DNA of 64,000 nucleotides, taken from NCBI RefSeq assembly GCF_023617245.1, contig NZ_CP067396.1, positions 4,526,001-4,590,000 on the forward strand. The letters run 5' to 3'. Positions within the stretch are counted from its first letter, which is position 1. Each line of letters begins with the position of its first letter. Under the pieces are notes generated by a model. It saw only the letters and a list, made by a program, of their open reading frames with translations, made no database searches and was not told where the DNA came from. A program made the position numbers and the translations under genes. Source of the DNA: Lysobacter enzymogenes. GTDB taxonomy: Bacteria; Pseudomonadota; Gammaproteobacteria; Xanthomonadales; Xanthomonadaceae. Positions 1 to 10,426 of this stretch are shown here, in pieces.

Positions 1-1
1 G

Positions 2-838
2 GCCGACGGTTCGGCGCTGCAATGGCAAGCCGGCGACATCGCCGAGATCGGGCCGCGCAACCCGCCCGACGACGTCGTGCAATGGCTGGCCGCGAACGGC
101 TTCGACGGCGCCGCGCGCGTGCGTCGCGACGAGGCCGACCTCGCGCTGGCCGATCTGCTGCAACGTTCGCGCCTGCCCGCCGCCGCCGACGCGCGCGGCA
201 AGAGCGCGCAGGCGCTGGCCGACGCCCTGGAGCCGCTGCCGCACCGCGAATACTCCATCGCTTCGGTTCCCGCCGACGGCGCGCTGCGCCTGCTGGTACG
301 ACAGATGCGTCGCGACGACGGCCGCCCGGGCCTGGGCAGCGGCTGGCTGACCGAATACGCCGGCGACGGCGCGACGATCGACCTGCGCATCCGCTCCAAT
401 CCGTCCTTCCACGCGCCCGCCGACGCGCGGCCGTTGATCCTGATCGGCAACGGCACCGGCCTGGCCGGACTGCGCGCGCTGCTGCGCGAACGCATCGACG
501 CCGGCCGTCACCGCAACTGGTTGCTGTTCGGCGAACGCAACGCGGCCTGCGACTTGCATTACCGCGACGAACTGGACGCGTGGCTGGCCGAAGGGCGCAT
601 CGAACGCGCCGATTACGCCTTCTCGCGCGACGGCGCGCAGCGAGTGTACGTGCAGGACCGTTTGCGCGAACGCATCGCGCAGGTGCGCGAGTGGGTCGAT
701 GCCGGCGCTTCGGTCTATGTCTGCGGCAGCCTGGAAGGGATGGCGCCGGCGGTGGACGCGGTGCTGCGCGAGGCGCTCGGCGACGAGGTGCTGGAGGCGA
801 TGGCGGCAGACGGGCGTTATCGGCGCGATGTGTATTGA
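2..838 (+). CDS. Sulfite-reductase-type flavoprotein, C-terminal part (left-truncated)
   Basis: The reading frame is open from base 2, so the N-terminus lies outside the window. What remains is a ferredoxin-NADP reductase module: the FAD-binding motif REYSIAS (about residue 80), an NADPH loop GNGTGLAGLRALL, the nicotinamide motif YVCGS and a C-terminal aromatic Tyr (ending RRDVY). It is organised like the C-terminal half of CysJ at 8552-10426 but differs in sequence. In Xanthomonadaceae such modules occur at the end of PepSY-flavodoxin-reductase fusions associated with iron uptake; that assignment is inferred, because only the reductase part is visible. Its likely role is moving electrons from NADPH through FAD to a flavodoxin-like or haem partner. 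Confidence 0.75.
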   Translation, partial: ADGSALQWQAGDIAEIGPRNPPDDVVQWLAANGFDGAARVRRDEADLALADLLQRSRLPAAADARGKSAQALADALEPLPHREYSIASVPADGALRLLVRQMRRDDGRPGLGSGWLTEYAGDGATIDLRIRSNPSFHAPADARPLILIGNGTGLAGLRALLRERIDAGRHRNWLLFGERNAACDLHYRDELDAWLAEGRIERADYAFSRDGAQRVYVQDRLRERIAQVREWVDAGASVYVCGSLEGMAPAVDAVLREALGDEVLEAMAADGRYRRDVY

Positions 839-870
839 TCGGTGCTCGTTCTGCTTGGACGCGGCGATCT

Positions 871-1026
871 GAGCGGCAAGCGTCGGGCCTGAAGGCCCTC
901 CCACAGGTACTAGCGCCGCCGGAAGTCCGACTGTAGGAGCGGCGCAAGCCGCGACCGCGACACTGGGCTTACCGCGAAGGACACGGCGGCCTGAGCGGAA
1001 AGCGTCGGGCCTGAAGGCCCTCCCAC
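871..1026. repeat. Two intergenic repeat families between the flavoprotein gene and hutD
   Basis: Two direct copies (871-904 and 993-1026) of a 34-bp unit contain the palindrome GGGCCTGAAGGCCC followed by TCCCAC. Between them, 931-960 is a REP-like unit (CTGTAGGAGCGG then an inverted GCCGCGACCGCG). Both families recur in other intergenic regions of the window. Nothing else is seen between 839 and 1091. Confidence 0.8.
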
Positions 1027-1091
1027 CTACCGATCACGACAGCCATCGCTTCATCGCCGCCGCCGTCGTTCGCAGCGATCGCCGACGCGGC

Positions 1092-1709
1092 TCAGGCTTC
1101 GCCGACGCGCACCAACAGCACTTCGCCGCCGCCTTCCAGCACATGGCGCAGGCGATCCTCGCCCGCGGCCAGGATCGCGGTATCGCCCGCCTGCAGCGGC
1201 GCGAGTCCCGAGCCGTCGGCGAAGTGCGCCTGGCCCGCCAACAGGTGCACGGCCCAGCTCTGGCCGGGCTCGGCGAACAGCACCATCGGGCCGACCAGCG
1301 GCCGGTGCCAGAGTTCGGCGCGGACCCGGCCGCGGCGCCACATCAGGTTGAAGTCGTGGGTGGGGCCGTCGATCAGCTCGCCGGTCACCGTGCGTTCGCC
1401 GGCGAAGCGCAGCTTGTCGTGCGGCGGGTGCAGCTCGACCGCTTCGCCGTCGTCGAAACGCAGGCGCAGGCCGTTGCCGCTGAGCAGGACCAGTTCCCGA
1501 TCGACGCCCGGGAACGCCGAGAAGGGGGCGTCGCTTTCGATTTCGGCGATCGACAGGCGCCAGTCCCAGTCTTCCTCGCCAGCGGCCGGACGGTCGCGGC
1601 CGGCCTCGCGGCGCATGCGCACGATCTCGCGGGTCCAGCCGAACTGGTTGCGCCAGCGCTCGCGGCGGTACTCGTTGGCGGGGATGCACCAGGACGGGCG
1701 GGTGGGCAT
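1092..1709 (-). CDS. hutD: HutD/Ves family protein
   Basis: A 205-residue protein of normal length for the HutD/Ves cupin family, with the typical opening IPANEYRRERWRNQFGWTREI and the conserved DFNLMWRRG segment near the middle. HutD proteins often accompany histidine-utilisation genes and are thought to limit histidine catabolism; the related E. coli Ves is cold-inducible. No hutHUIG genes are visible here, so this is a stand-alone copy and a histidine role is only family-level inference. Translation starts at the ATG at 1709, just before the conserved region. It is flanked by repeat-rich intergenic DNA and has no operon partner in view. Confidence 0.8.
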   Translation of the reverse strand: MPTRPSWCIPANEYRRERWRNQFGWTREIVRMRREAGRDRPAAGEEDWDWRLSIAEIESDAPFSAFPGVDRELVLLSGNGLRLRFDDGEAVELHPPHDKLRFAGERTVTGELIDGPTHDFNLMWRRGRVRAELWHRPLVGPMVLFAEPGQSWAVHLLAGQAHFADGSGLAPLQAGDTAILAAGEDRLRHVLEGGGEVLLVRVGEA

Positions 1710-1977
1710 GGCGCTGCGACTGGCTGAATGGAGAGGCCAGTCTAGTGGGTGTGGGCAAGGGGCCCAAGTCTTGCGGGGCCGCGGACGGGCGCCGGGCGTG
1801 GAAGTTCGTTGTGATGGGTAGGGGCGCGGGCGGATGGAGTTGCGCGGTCGCGGCTTGCTCCGCCCTACGGGGGCTTGCGGCGTGCCAACGACAAAAACCA
1901 GCGACGCGGAGAGGGCGTCCTGGGGATGCGGGGCTTCGGGTGTGGGGCAGCGGGGCTGCGTCGCTTCGGTTGGGTGC

Positions 1978-2007
1978 GCCCCGCCGCGGATCCATCCGCG
2001 GCGGGGC
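1978..2007. other. GC-rich perfect hairpin in a gene-free stretch
   Basis: Two 14-bp arms (GCCCCGCCGCGGAT and its exact complement) are separated by CC. It lies 3' of the helix-hairpin-helix gene (minus strand) but no T-run follows on either strand, so it is not a canonical intrinsic terminator. The rest of 1710-2105 shows no gene. Confidence 0.5.
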
Positions 2008-2105
2008 AGCGTACTTCCGTGTCCAGGGACCTCCCCCCGAATCCTTCGGGCCTCCTTGCCCGATCAGCTACCGGCTCCGCATCCGTACGGTGCCGGCAGG
2101 CTTGT

Positions 2106-2447
2106 TCAGCGCTTACTGGCGGCGCGCGGCGCCGCGATGGCGCCGGCGGTGTTGATGGGACGACCCTGCGCCGGCGCCCCACCCACCACGATACGGTCCC
2201 GGTTCTTTTCCACCGTCTTCAGACCGATCCCCTTGACCAGGGCCAGCTGTTCGACGCTGCGGAAGGCCCCGTTGGCCTTGCGGTAAGCGACGATCGCTTC
2301 TGCCTTGGACGCCCCGATGTTGAGCAGCACGCGGTCCAGCGTGGCCGCATCGGCGCTGTTGATATTGACCTTCTCGGAGGCGTAGGCGCTGCCGGCGAGG
2401 ACCAGCGAGAGCACCAGCGACTTGGCGATGAGGGCAAACGACTTCAT
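2106..2447 (-). CDS. Secreted helix-hairpin-helix (ComEA-like) protein
   Basis: A 113-residue protein. The chosen ATG at 2447 follows a strong Shine-Dalgarno (AAGGAG, 7 nt upstream) and opens a signal peptide (MKSFALIAKSLVLSLVLAGSA, cleavage after AYA). The mature part starts KVNINSADAATLDRVL and contains two helix-hairpin-helix motifs (LLNIGASKAEAIVAYR and LALVKGIGLKTVEKNR), the DNA-binding fold of the C-terminal half of ComEA. ComEA binds incoming DNA in the periplasm during natural transformation. Stand-alone short HhH proteins like this are common in Xanthomonadaceae and may serve that role, but no other competence genes are adjacent. The tail beyond the HhH is low-complexity. Confidence 0.8.
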   Translation of the reverse strand: MKSFALIAKSLVLSLVLAGSAYASEKVNINSADAATLDRVLLNIGASKAEAIVAYRKANGAFRSVEQLALVKGIGLKTVEKNRDRIVVGGAPAQGRPINTAGAIAAPRAASKR

Positions 2448-2628
2448 GTTGAGCTCCTTGAGATTGGATTCCATTCCAGGCCGGCCGACTTGCTTCCCTG
2501 AGTCCTTGTCTGCCGGTGGAGACAGTCTCCATGTCTCGACGGGCACAGGTTATCGCCGCTTGCGCCCCGGCGAAGTCGGGCGGAACCGCAGCGCAGGGTA
2601 GGAAAAGTCCTACACGGCCGGACCGGCG

Positions 2629-2634
2629 TAAAAT
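2629..2634 (+). promoter_or_regulatory. Probable -10 element of the M20 peptidase gene
   Basis: TAAAAT set in GC-rich sequence, 31 bp before the ATG at 2666. The same hexamer in similar context precedes purM and purN in this window. No convincing -35 hexamer is seen. Confidence 0.4.
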
Positions 2635-2665
2635 GGCGGCCTTCCCCAGCTCCGAGGCCCCGTTC

Positions 2666-4192
<1,527 letters not shown>

Positions 4193-4224
4193 CACTCGCC
4201 CCCGGGCGATGGATGCATGAGAAG

Positions 4225-4250
4225 GCGGGCCGATCGGCCCGCTTTTTCTT
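4225..4250 (+). terminator. Intrinsic terminator after the M20 peptidase gene
   Basis: An 18-bp perfect palindrome (GCGGGCCGA and its complement) is followed directly by TTTTTCTT. It lies 33 bp after the stop codon. The remainder of 4251-4614 holds no recognisable gene. Confidence 0.85.
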
Positions 4251-4614
4251 TGTCCGCGTCCGCGTCCGTGGCAGCGGCGGCGCGGCGCGCGGCATCGATG
4301 CCGCCGCGGCCAGCGCGGGCCGACGGCGACGCTGTCGGCGAGGCGCGAAGCTCGAGCGACCGAGCCTCGCGCTGCGTAGACGCCGGTGGTGCGACGCACT
4401 CAGGATCGACTGCGTCGCGCCTGCGCAAAAACCACGCGACGGGCTGCGCACGCAAGCGAAAACACGCCGCGAGCGGCGCGCTTTCAGCCCGGTGGCACCG
4501 GCTTAACCGCCGCCCAATCCACCCGCGACGCCCTCACGCGGCGGCGACGCCGGCGCTCACATGATCCCTGCGCACTCCATCCCGGTGCGCTCCATTCCTT
4601 CGAGGAGGCAGGCC

Positions 4615-4860
4615 ATGTTCGGCGGCATCATTTCCACGATCATCATCGGCGCGGTCATCGGCATCCTCGCGCGCTTCTTCAAGCCGGGCGCGGATCCGAT
4701 GGGATGGATCCTGACCATCCTGCTCGGCATCGCCGGCGCGTATGTCGGCAGCCTCATCTACGGCGGCGGCGGCTTCATCGGGCTGATCGTGTCGGTGGTC
4801 TGCGCGATCGTCTTGTTGTTCCTGTACGAGTTCATTCGCGGCAAGGCGGCGAAAGGCTAA
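4615..4860 (+). CDS. GlsB/YeaQ/YmgE family stress-response membrane protein
   Basis: An 81-residue protein matching the transglycosylase-associated/GlsB family in length and pattern: three hydrophobic segments (GGIISTIIIGAVIGILARFF, WILTILLGIAGAYVGSLIYG, FIGLIVSVVCAIVLLFLYEF) and a short basic tail. The ATG at 4615 is preceded by GAGGAGG at good spacing, so it is preferred to the in-frame ATG at 4561. Family members sit in the inner membrane and are induced in stationary phase or stress; the molecular role is not established. It is a single-gene unit with its own terminator. Confidence 0.9.
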   Translation: MFGGIISTIIIGAVIGILARFFKPGADPMGWILTILLGIAGAYVGSLIYGGGGFIGLIVSVVCAIVLLFLYEFIRGKAAKG

Positions 4861-4887
4861 GTTTAGATTCTTCGTTTCGCGGACAAG

Positions 4888-4920
4888 AACGCCCCGGTGG
4901 ATGCCGGGGCGTTCGTTTTT
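4888..4920 (+). terminator. Intrinsic terminator of the GlsB-family gene
   Basis: Perfect 10-bp arms (AACGCCCCGG) around the loop TGGATG, then CGTTTTT. It lies 28 bp after the stop codon and faces the converging cysNC gene. Confidence 0.85.
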
Positions 4921-4987
4921 GTGGCTACGCAGGCCGCGGCGGTTGCGGGTAAGCCGGTAGCCGCGAGGTTCGTCGTCGTTGCGGTGG

Positions 4988-5017
4988 CGCGGTCGCGGCT
5001 TGCGCCGCTCCTACAGG
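4988..5017. repeat. Single REP-like unit between the GlsB-family gene and cysNC
   Basis: GCGGTCGCGGCTTGCGCCGC followed by TCCTACAG: the complement orientation of the unit seen at 931-960. Confidence 0.75.
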
Positions 5018-5112
5018 GCGCCAACGCAGCGGCATCGCGCCCTGCGGGAACGCGCGAGTCGCGGCCGCGCTGCGGTGCGGCGGATCGCGACGCGACTGCG
5101 AAGCCGCCGCGC

Positions 5113-7125
5113 TCAATCGCGCAGGTAGTCGACCACGCGCTGGGCCAGCGCCTGCGGATCGTCGTCCAGCGTCGCCAGATGCAATTCCGGCGATTCCGGC
5201 GCTTCGTACGGCGAGTCGATGCCGGTGAAGTTCGGAATCTTGCCGGCGCGCGCTTTCGCGTACAGACCCTTGACGTCGCGGCGCTCGGCTTCCTCCAGCG
5301 GCGTGTCGACGAACACCTCGACGAACTCGTCGGCGCCGAACAGCTCGCGCGCCAGTTGCCGTTCGGCGCGGAACGGCGAGATGAAGCTCACCAGCACGAT
5401 CAGGCCGGCGTCGGTCATCAGCTTGGCGACTTCGGCGACGCGGCGGATGTTCTCGACCCGGTCGGCGTCGGTGAAGCCCAGGTCCTTGTTGAGGCCGTGA
5501 CGGACGTTGTCGCCGTCGAGGATGAAGGTGTGGTGGCCGAGCGCGTGCAGTTGCTTGTCGACCAGATTGGCGATCGTCGACTTGCCCGAGCCCGACAGGC
5601 CGGTGAACCACACGCAGCGCGGCTTCTGCTGCTTGGCGCGGGCGCGCGCGGCGTTGTCGACGTCGACCGGCTGCCAGTGGATGTTCTCGGCCCGGCGCAG
5701 GGCGAAGTCGAGGGTGCCGGCGGCGACGGTGGCGTGGGTCTGGCGGTCGATCAGGACGAAGCTGCCGAGCTCGCGGTTGTCGCGATAGGCCTCGAACGCG
5801 ATCGGCTGGTCCAGGCCGATGTTGCACGAGGCCACTTCGTTGAGTTCGAGCCGGCGCGCGGCCAACTGGGCCTGGGTGTTGACGTCGATCTTGTGCTTGA
5901 TCTCGGTGACGCTGGCGCTGACCGTGCGAGTGCCGATCTTGAGCCAGTACGAACGCCCGGGCAGCAAGGGATTCGCATCCATCCACAACAGGTGCGCGGC
6001 GAACTGGTCGGCCACCTGCGCCGGTTGCGCCGCGCCGGCGATCACGTCGCCGCGGCTGATGTCGAGTTCGTCGGCGAGCGTCAGCGTGACCGCCTGCCCC
6101 GCCACCGCCTGGGCCAGATCGCCGTCGGCGGTGACGATGCGCTGCACGCGCGAGCGCCGGCCCGAAGGCAGCGCCACGATCTCGTCGCCCGGACGCACGC
6201 TGCCGGCGGCGATGGTACCGGCGAAACCGCGGAAATCCTGGTGCGGGCGGTTGACCCACTGCACCGGCAGGCGCAGGCCCAGCTCGGCGCGGTCGCGGGC
6301 GACGTCGACGGTTTCCAGGTGTTCGAGCACGCTCGGGCCGCGGTACCACGGCGTGGCGTCGGAGCGCGCGGTGAGGTTGTCGCCTTCCAGCGCCGACAGC
6401 GGCACCGCCTGCACGTGGTCGATGCCGAGCTTGGCCGCCAGTTCGCGGTACTCCTCGACGATGGCTTCGAACACGGCTTGGTCGAAACCGACCAGATCCA
6501 TCTTGTTGACCGCCAGCAACACGTGGCGGATGCCGAGCAGCGAGACGATGTAGCTGTGGCGGCGGGTCTGGGTCAGCAGGCCCTTGCGCGCGTCGACCAG
6601 CACCACGGCGAGGTCGGCGGTGGACGCGCCGGTGGCCATGTTGCGGGTGTACTGCTCGTGGCCGGGGCAGTCGGCGACGATGAACTTGCGCCGCTCGGTG
6701 CCGAAGTAGCGGTAGGCCACGTCGATGGTGATGCCCTGCTCGCGCTCGGCGGCGAGGCCGTCGACGAGCAGGGCGAAATCGATCTGGCCGTTGCGGGTGC
6801 CGTGGCGGCGGCTGTCGGCGTCGAGCGCGGCCAGCTGGTCCTCGAACAGGCGCTGGGTGTCGTGCAGCAGGCGCCCGATCAGGGTGCTCTTGCCGTCGTC
6901 GACGCTGCCGCAGGTGATGAAGCGCAGCAGGCTCTTGCTCTCGTGCTGCTTGAGGTAATCGGCGACGGCCTCGCCGGCGGCGTTGGCGACCGGCGATGCG
7001 GGATTGGCGAACGCCACCACGCTGCCGCCCGTTTTCCCCGCGCCCGCCTCCGACTTCGCATCGCCCGCGTCGCCGCGTTCCGCTTCGGCCAATCCCGAAT
7101 CCCGAACTCCGAATCCCGTGGCCAT
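5113..7125 (-). CDS. cysNC: Bifunctional sulfate adenylyltransferase subunit 1 / APS kinase
   Basis: A 670-residue fusion. The CysN GTPase comes first: G1 GSVDDGKST (about residues 73-81), G3 DCPGHEQYTRNM, G4 NKMDL, then the EF-Tu-like barrels. The APS kinase CysC domain follows, with Walker A GLSGSGKST near residue 508 and the typical ILDGDNVRHGLN. Together with CysD it makes APS from sulfate and ATP, coupled to GTP hydrolysis, then phosphorylates APS to PAPS. The ATG at 7125 overlaps the cysD stop by one base (TGATG), implying translational coupling. The first 35-40 residues have no counterpart in E. coli CysN and include GFGVRDSG, encoded by an intergenic-type GGGATTCG repeat. Confidence 0.97.
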   Translation of the reverse strand: MATGFGVRDSGLAEAERGDAGDAKSEAGAGKTGGSVVAFANPASPVANAAGEAVADYLKQHESKSLLRFITCGSVDDGKSTLIGRLLHDTQRLFEDQLAALDADSRRHGTRNGQIDFALLVDGLAAEREQGITIDVAYRYFGTERRKFIVADCPGHEQYTRNMATGASTADLAVVLVDARKGLLTQTRRHSYIVSLLGIRHVLLAVNKMDLVGFDQAVFEAIVEEYRELAAKLGIDHVQAVPLSALEGDNLTARSDATPWYRGPSVLEHLETVDVARDRAELGLRLPVQWVNRPHQDFRGFAGTIAAGSVRPGDEIVALPSGRRSRVQRIVTADGDLAQAVAGQAVTLTLADELDISRGDVIAGAAQPAQVADQFAAHLLWMDANPLLPGRSYWLKIGTRTVSASVTEIKHKIDVNTQAQLAARRLELNEVASCNIGLDQPIAFEAYRDNRELGSFVLIDRQTHATVAAGTLDFALRRAENIHWQPVDVDNAARARAKQQKPRCVWFTGLSGSGKSTIANLVDKQLHALGHHTFILDGDNVRHGLNKDLGFTDADRVENIRRVAEVAKLMTDAGLIVLVSFISPFRAERQLARELFGADEFVEVFVDTPLEEAERRDVKGLYAKARAGKIPNFTGIDSPYEAPESPELHLATLDDDPQALAQRVVDYLRD

Positions 7126-8090
7126 CAGAAGTAGCCCTCCTGCTTCTTGCGTTCCATCGAGGCGGACGGATCGTGGTCGATCATCCGGCCCTGGCGTTCG
7201 GAGGTGGTGGCCACCAGCATCTCGGCGATGATCTTCTCCAGCGTGTCGGCTTCGGATTCGATCGCGCCGGTGAGCGGATAGCAGCCCAGGGTGCGGAAGC
7301 GCACGTTGCGCACCTGCGGGGTTTCGCCGGCGCGCAGCGGCAGGCGCTCGTCGTCGACCAGGATCAGCGCGCCGTCGCGCTCGACCACCGGGCGCTTGGC
7401 CGCGAAGTACAGCGACGGCACCGGGATGCGCTCGCGGAAGATGTACAGCCACACGTCGAGCTCGGTCCAGTTCGAGATCGGGAACACGCGCACGCTCTCG
7501 CCGGCGTGGATGCGGGTGTTGTACAGGTTCCACAGCTCCGGGCGCTGGTTCTTCGGGTCCCAGCGGTGCTGCGGATTGCGGAACGAGAAGATGCGTTCCT
7601 TGGCCCGGGATTTTTCCTCGTCGCGGCGCGCGCCGCCGATGGCGGCGTCGAACTTGTTCCAGTCCAACGCCTGCTTGAGTCCCTGGGTCTTCATCACGTC
7701 GGTGTGCACGGCCGCGCCGTGGCTGACCGGGCCGATGCCCTGGGCCAGGCCGTCGGGATTCATGTGCACGCGCAGGTCGACGCCGGTCTCGGCGGCGCGG
7801 CGATCGCGGAAGGCGATCATCTCGCGGAACTTCCAGCCGGTGTCCACGTGCAGCAGCGGGATCGGCGGGCGCGCGGGATAGAACGCTTTGAGCAGCAGGT
7901 GCAGCAGCACCGAGCTGTCCTTGCCGATGGAATAGAGCATCACCGGGTTGCGGAACTCGGCCGCGACCTCGCGCAGGATGTGGATGCTCTCGGCTTCGAG
8001 CCGGTCGAGATGGCTCAGCGCCTGGGCCAGCGGCGTGGACGTGTCGGAGACGGGATCGAAGGCGGCGCTCGGTACGGGTGACGCACTCAT
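7125..8090 (-). CDS. cysD: Sulfate adenylyltransferase subunit 2
   Basis: A 321-residue protein of the PP-loop ATPase superfamily, with the ATP-binding signature YSIGKDSSVLLHL near residue 54 and the conserved HVDTGWKFREMI segment. It is the catalytic subunit that adenylates sulfate to APS; CysN (fused to CysC downstream) is its GTPase partner. The start is the ATG at 8090 (MSASPVPSA), giving roughly the usual length (about 300 residues) plus a short N-terminal extension; in-frame sequence further upstream is not protein-like. It is the first gene of a two-gene operon with cysNC and diverges from cysJ across 461 bp. Confidence 0.97.
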   Translation of the reverse strand: MSASPVPSAAFDPVSDTSTPLAQALSHLDRLEAESIHILREVAAEFRNPVMLYSIGKDSSVLLHLLLKAFYPARPPIPLLHVDTGWKFREMIAFRDRRAAETGVDLRVHMNPDGLAQGIGPVSHGAAVHTDVMKTQGLKQALDWNKFDAAIGGARRDEEKSRAKERIFSFRNPQHRWDPKNQRPELWNLYNTRIHAGESVRVFPISNWTELDVWLYIFRERIPVPSLYFAAKRPVVERDGALILVDDERLPLRAGETPQVRNVRFRTLGCYPLTGAIESEADTLEKIIAEMLVATTSERQGRMIDHDPSASMERKKQEGYF

Positions 8091-8551
8091 CGCAAAGGGG
8101 CTCGCTCGCCGCGTTCCTGGGACGGCGGGACGACGCGGCGGCGTCCGGCCTGCAAAAGGTTGGGTCCGACTTCCATGGACGCCTGCGCGGCGACCCGGCA
8201 TCCATGGAATCACAATGTGTGTTGCGTGTCGCGCTGCCTGCGCCGATTGCTTCCGTTGGCGCGATCCAAATGAGAACCCGGTCGCGCCGGGCGACGCGCC
8301 GCGATCGTGAATGCGGGCGCGCCGTCCTGCCCGCCTCGGCGCGGACCCGGCCGCGCGGCAGCGGCGGCGGCGACAGCGGCGGCGGCCCTCAACGGACCCC
8401 GCCACGGACACCGCCGTGGAACGCATTAGAAATCCCCCCGGATTCGGGGAGAAATGAACGCAAGGCATTAACGAATAACCGAGCATCCTTTCCGCGCGCC
8501 CGGCGCGGGCTCGTAGCCTGCGGATTCCGAAGCCAGACGCAGACCGCCACC
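8091..8551. promoter_or_regulatory. Divergent cysD / cysJ regulatory region
   Basis: No gene is seen in these 461 bp between two divergent sulfur operons. The most AT-rich part (about 8425-8485) has a small hairpin CCCCGGATTCGGGG followed by AGAAATGAAC and the run CATTAACGAATAACC. CysB, encoded at 13453-14436, is the expected activator, and this run is a candidate binding zone. The exact sites cannot be fixed by eye. Confidence 0.45.
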
Positions 8552-10426
8552 GTGCCTGCCGCCGCCCCGTCCGCCGCGCTGCCCGCGCAGCCCCTCGCCG
8601 CTCCGCCCCTGCTCGCCGCGCCGCTGCCGGCCGACCGGCTCGACTCGCTCGCCCGTCTCACCGACGGCCTGGATCGCGACAGCCTGTGGTGGCTGTCCGG
8701 CTATGCCGCCGGGCTGGCCCGCTCCGGCCTCGCCGTGGCCACGGCCGCCGCGCCGGCTGCGGTCGAGAGCAAGACCGGCGAGCGGCTGACCGTGGTCTAC
8801 GGCAGCCAGACCGGCAACGCCAAGCGCCTGGCCGAACAGCTCGCCGCGCAGGCCGAGGCCGCCGGCCTGGGCGTGCGCCTGCTGCGCGCCGACGCTTACC
8901 CGACCCGCGAACTCAAGGGCGAGCGCCTGCTGTACCTGGTGGTCAGCACCCAGGGCGACGGCGATCCGTCGGACGACGCGCGCGGCCTGGTCGACTTCAT
9001 CGCCGGCAAGCGCGCGCCCGAGCTTAAGGGTGTGCACTACGCCGTGCTCGGCCTCGGCGATTCGAGCTATCCGCAGTTCTGCGCGATCGGCGCCCGCCTC
9101 GACGCACGCCTGGCCGAACTCGGCGCCACCCGCGCCTTCGCCCGCGGCGACGCCGACCTCGACATCGAAACCGTGTCCGGCCCGTGGCTGCAGCAGGCAC
9201 TGGCCCAGGCCAAGGACACCCTGAAGCCGGCCGCCGCGCACCTGGCGACGGTGACGCCGCTGCGCCCGATCGCGCCGGCCGCGCCGACCCATCACCGCGA
9301 CGCGCCGTTCGCCGCTGAGCTGATCGGCAACCGCCGCCTGATCGCCCGCGCCAGCAGCGCGCGCGGCGCGGTCGCCGCCGACAAGGACATCCGCCACATC
9401 GAGCTGTCGCTGGAGGATTCCGGCCTGCACTACCAGCCCGGCGACGCGCTCGGCCTGTGGCCGCGCAACCCGCCCGCGCTGGTGCAGGCGGTGCTGGAGA
9501 CGCTGCAGCTCGACGGCGACGCCGCCGTCGCCCACGCCGGCCAGAACCTGCCGCTGCGCCAATGGCTCGGCGAGAAGCGCGAGCTGACCAAGCTCGCGCG
9601 TCCGTTCGTCGCCAGCCACGCCGCGCACGCGCGCAGCGACGAACTCAACCGGCTGCTCGCGCCCGACCAGTCGGCGTCGCTGGCCGAACTGCTGTCGCGC
9701 AGCCAGGTGATCGACCTGCTGCAGCGCTACGATGGCGCCTGGTCGGCCGAGGAACTGGTCGCCACGCTGCGCCCGCTGACTCCGCGCCTGTACTCGATCG
9801 CCTCCAGCCAGAAGGCGGTCGGCGAGGAAGCGCACCTGACCGTGGCCCACGTCGAGTACGAAAGCGAACTCGGCCTGCGCTGGGGCGCGGCCTCGCACCA
9901 GCTCGCCAGCGCCGAGGAAGGCGAGCGCCTGCCGGTGTTCATCGAAGCCAACGAACGCTTCCGCCTGCCCGCCGACGGCAGCCGCGACATCGTCATGATC
10001 GGCCCGGGCACCGGCGTGGCGCCGTTCCGCGGTTTCGTCCAGGACCGCGCCGCCGACGGCGCGTCCGGGCGCAACTGGCTGCTGTTCGGCAACCCGCATT
10101 TCCGCACCGACTTCCTCTACCAGACCGAGTGGCAGGCGGCGCTGAAGTCCGGCCAGCTGCACCGGCTGGACCTGGCGTTCTCGCGCGACCAGGCGCACAA
10201 GGTCTACGTCCAGCACCGCCTGCGCGAGCACGGCCGCGAACTTTACGACTGGCTGCAGAACGGCGCCCACCTGTACGTGTGCGGCGATGCCACGCGCATG
10301 GCCAAGGACGTGCATGCCGCGCTGCTGGCGGCGATCGCCGAACACGGCGGCCGCGGCGACGAAGCCGCCGAGGACTACCTCAACGATCTGCAACAACAAG
10401 GGCGCTACGCCCGGGATGTCTACTGA
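8552..10426 (+). CDS. cysJ: Assimilatory sulfite reductase (NADPH) flavoprotein subunit
   Basis: A 624-residue protein: an N-terminal flavodoxin domain (VVYGSQTGNAKRLAEQ near residue 89), a connecting FAD domain (RLYSIASSQ near residue 410) and an NADPH-binding domain (GPGTGVAPFRGF, later YVCGDATRM), ending in RDVY. It passes electrons from NADPH through FAD and FMN to CysI for six-electron reduction of sulfite to sulfide. The start is uncertain. The GTG at 8552 (MPAAAPSAAL when initiated) gives a normal family length; an in-frame ATG at 8078 would add an implausible Arg-rich leader. Its stop overlaps the ATG of a small ORF (TGATG) that leads into cysI. Confidence 0.95.
   Translation: MPAAAPSAALPAQPLAAPPLLAAPLPADRLDSLARLTDGLDRDSLWWLSGYAAGLARSGLAVATAAAPAAVESKTGERLTVVYGSQTGNAKRLAEQLAAQAEAAGLGVRLLRADAYPTRELKGERLLYLVVSTQGDGDPSDDARGLVDFIAGKRAPELKGVHYAVLGLGDSSYPQFCAIGARLDARLAELGATRAFARGDADLDIETVSGPWLQQALAQAKDTLKPAAAHLATVTPLRPIAPAAPTHHRDAPFAAELIGNRRLIARASSARGAVAADKDIRHIELSLEDSGLHYQPGDALGLWPRNPPALVQAVLETLQLDGDAAVAHAGQNLPLRQWLGEKRELTKLARPFVASHAAHARSDELNRLLAPDQSASLAELLSRSQVIDLLQRYDGAWSAEELVATLRPLTPRLYSIASSQKAVGEEAHLTVAHVEYESELGLRWGAASHQLASAEEGERLPVFIEANERFRLPADGSRDIVMIGPGTGVAPFRGFVQDRAADGASGRNWLLFGNPHFRTDFLYQTEWQAALKSGQLHRLDLAFSRDQAHKVYVQHRLREHGRELYDWLQNGAHLYVCGDATRMAKDVHAALLAAIAEHGGRGDEAAEDYLNDLQQQGRYARDVY

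Noticed and set aside
1978..2007. Intrinsic terminator
   Set aside because: A strong hairpin, but no T-run follows on either strand.
4897..7134. A 745-codon plus-strand frame opposite cysNC
   Set aside because: Shadow of cysNC for the same reasons.
8078..8551. N-terminal extension of cysJ to the ATG at 8078
   Set aside because: It would add 158 Arg/Pro-rich residues unlike any flavodoxin leader and overlap the cysD start region.
8468..10399. A 643-codon minus-strand frame opposite cysJ
   Set aside because: Shadow of cysJ; composition is not protein-like and cysJ motifs are intact on the other strand.
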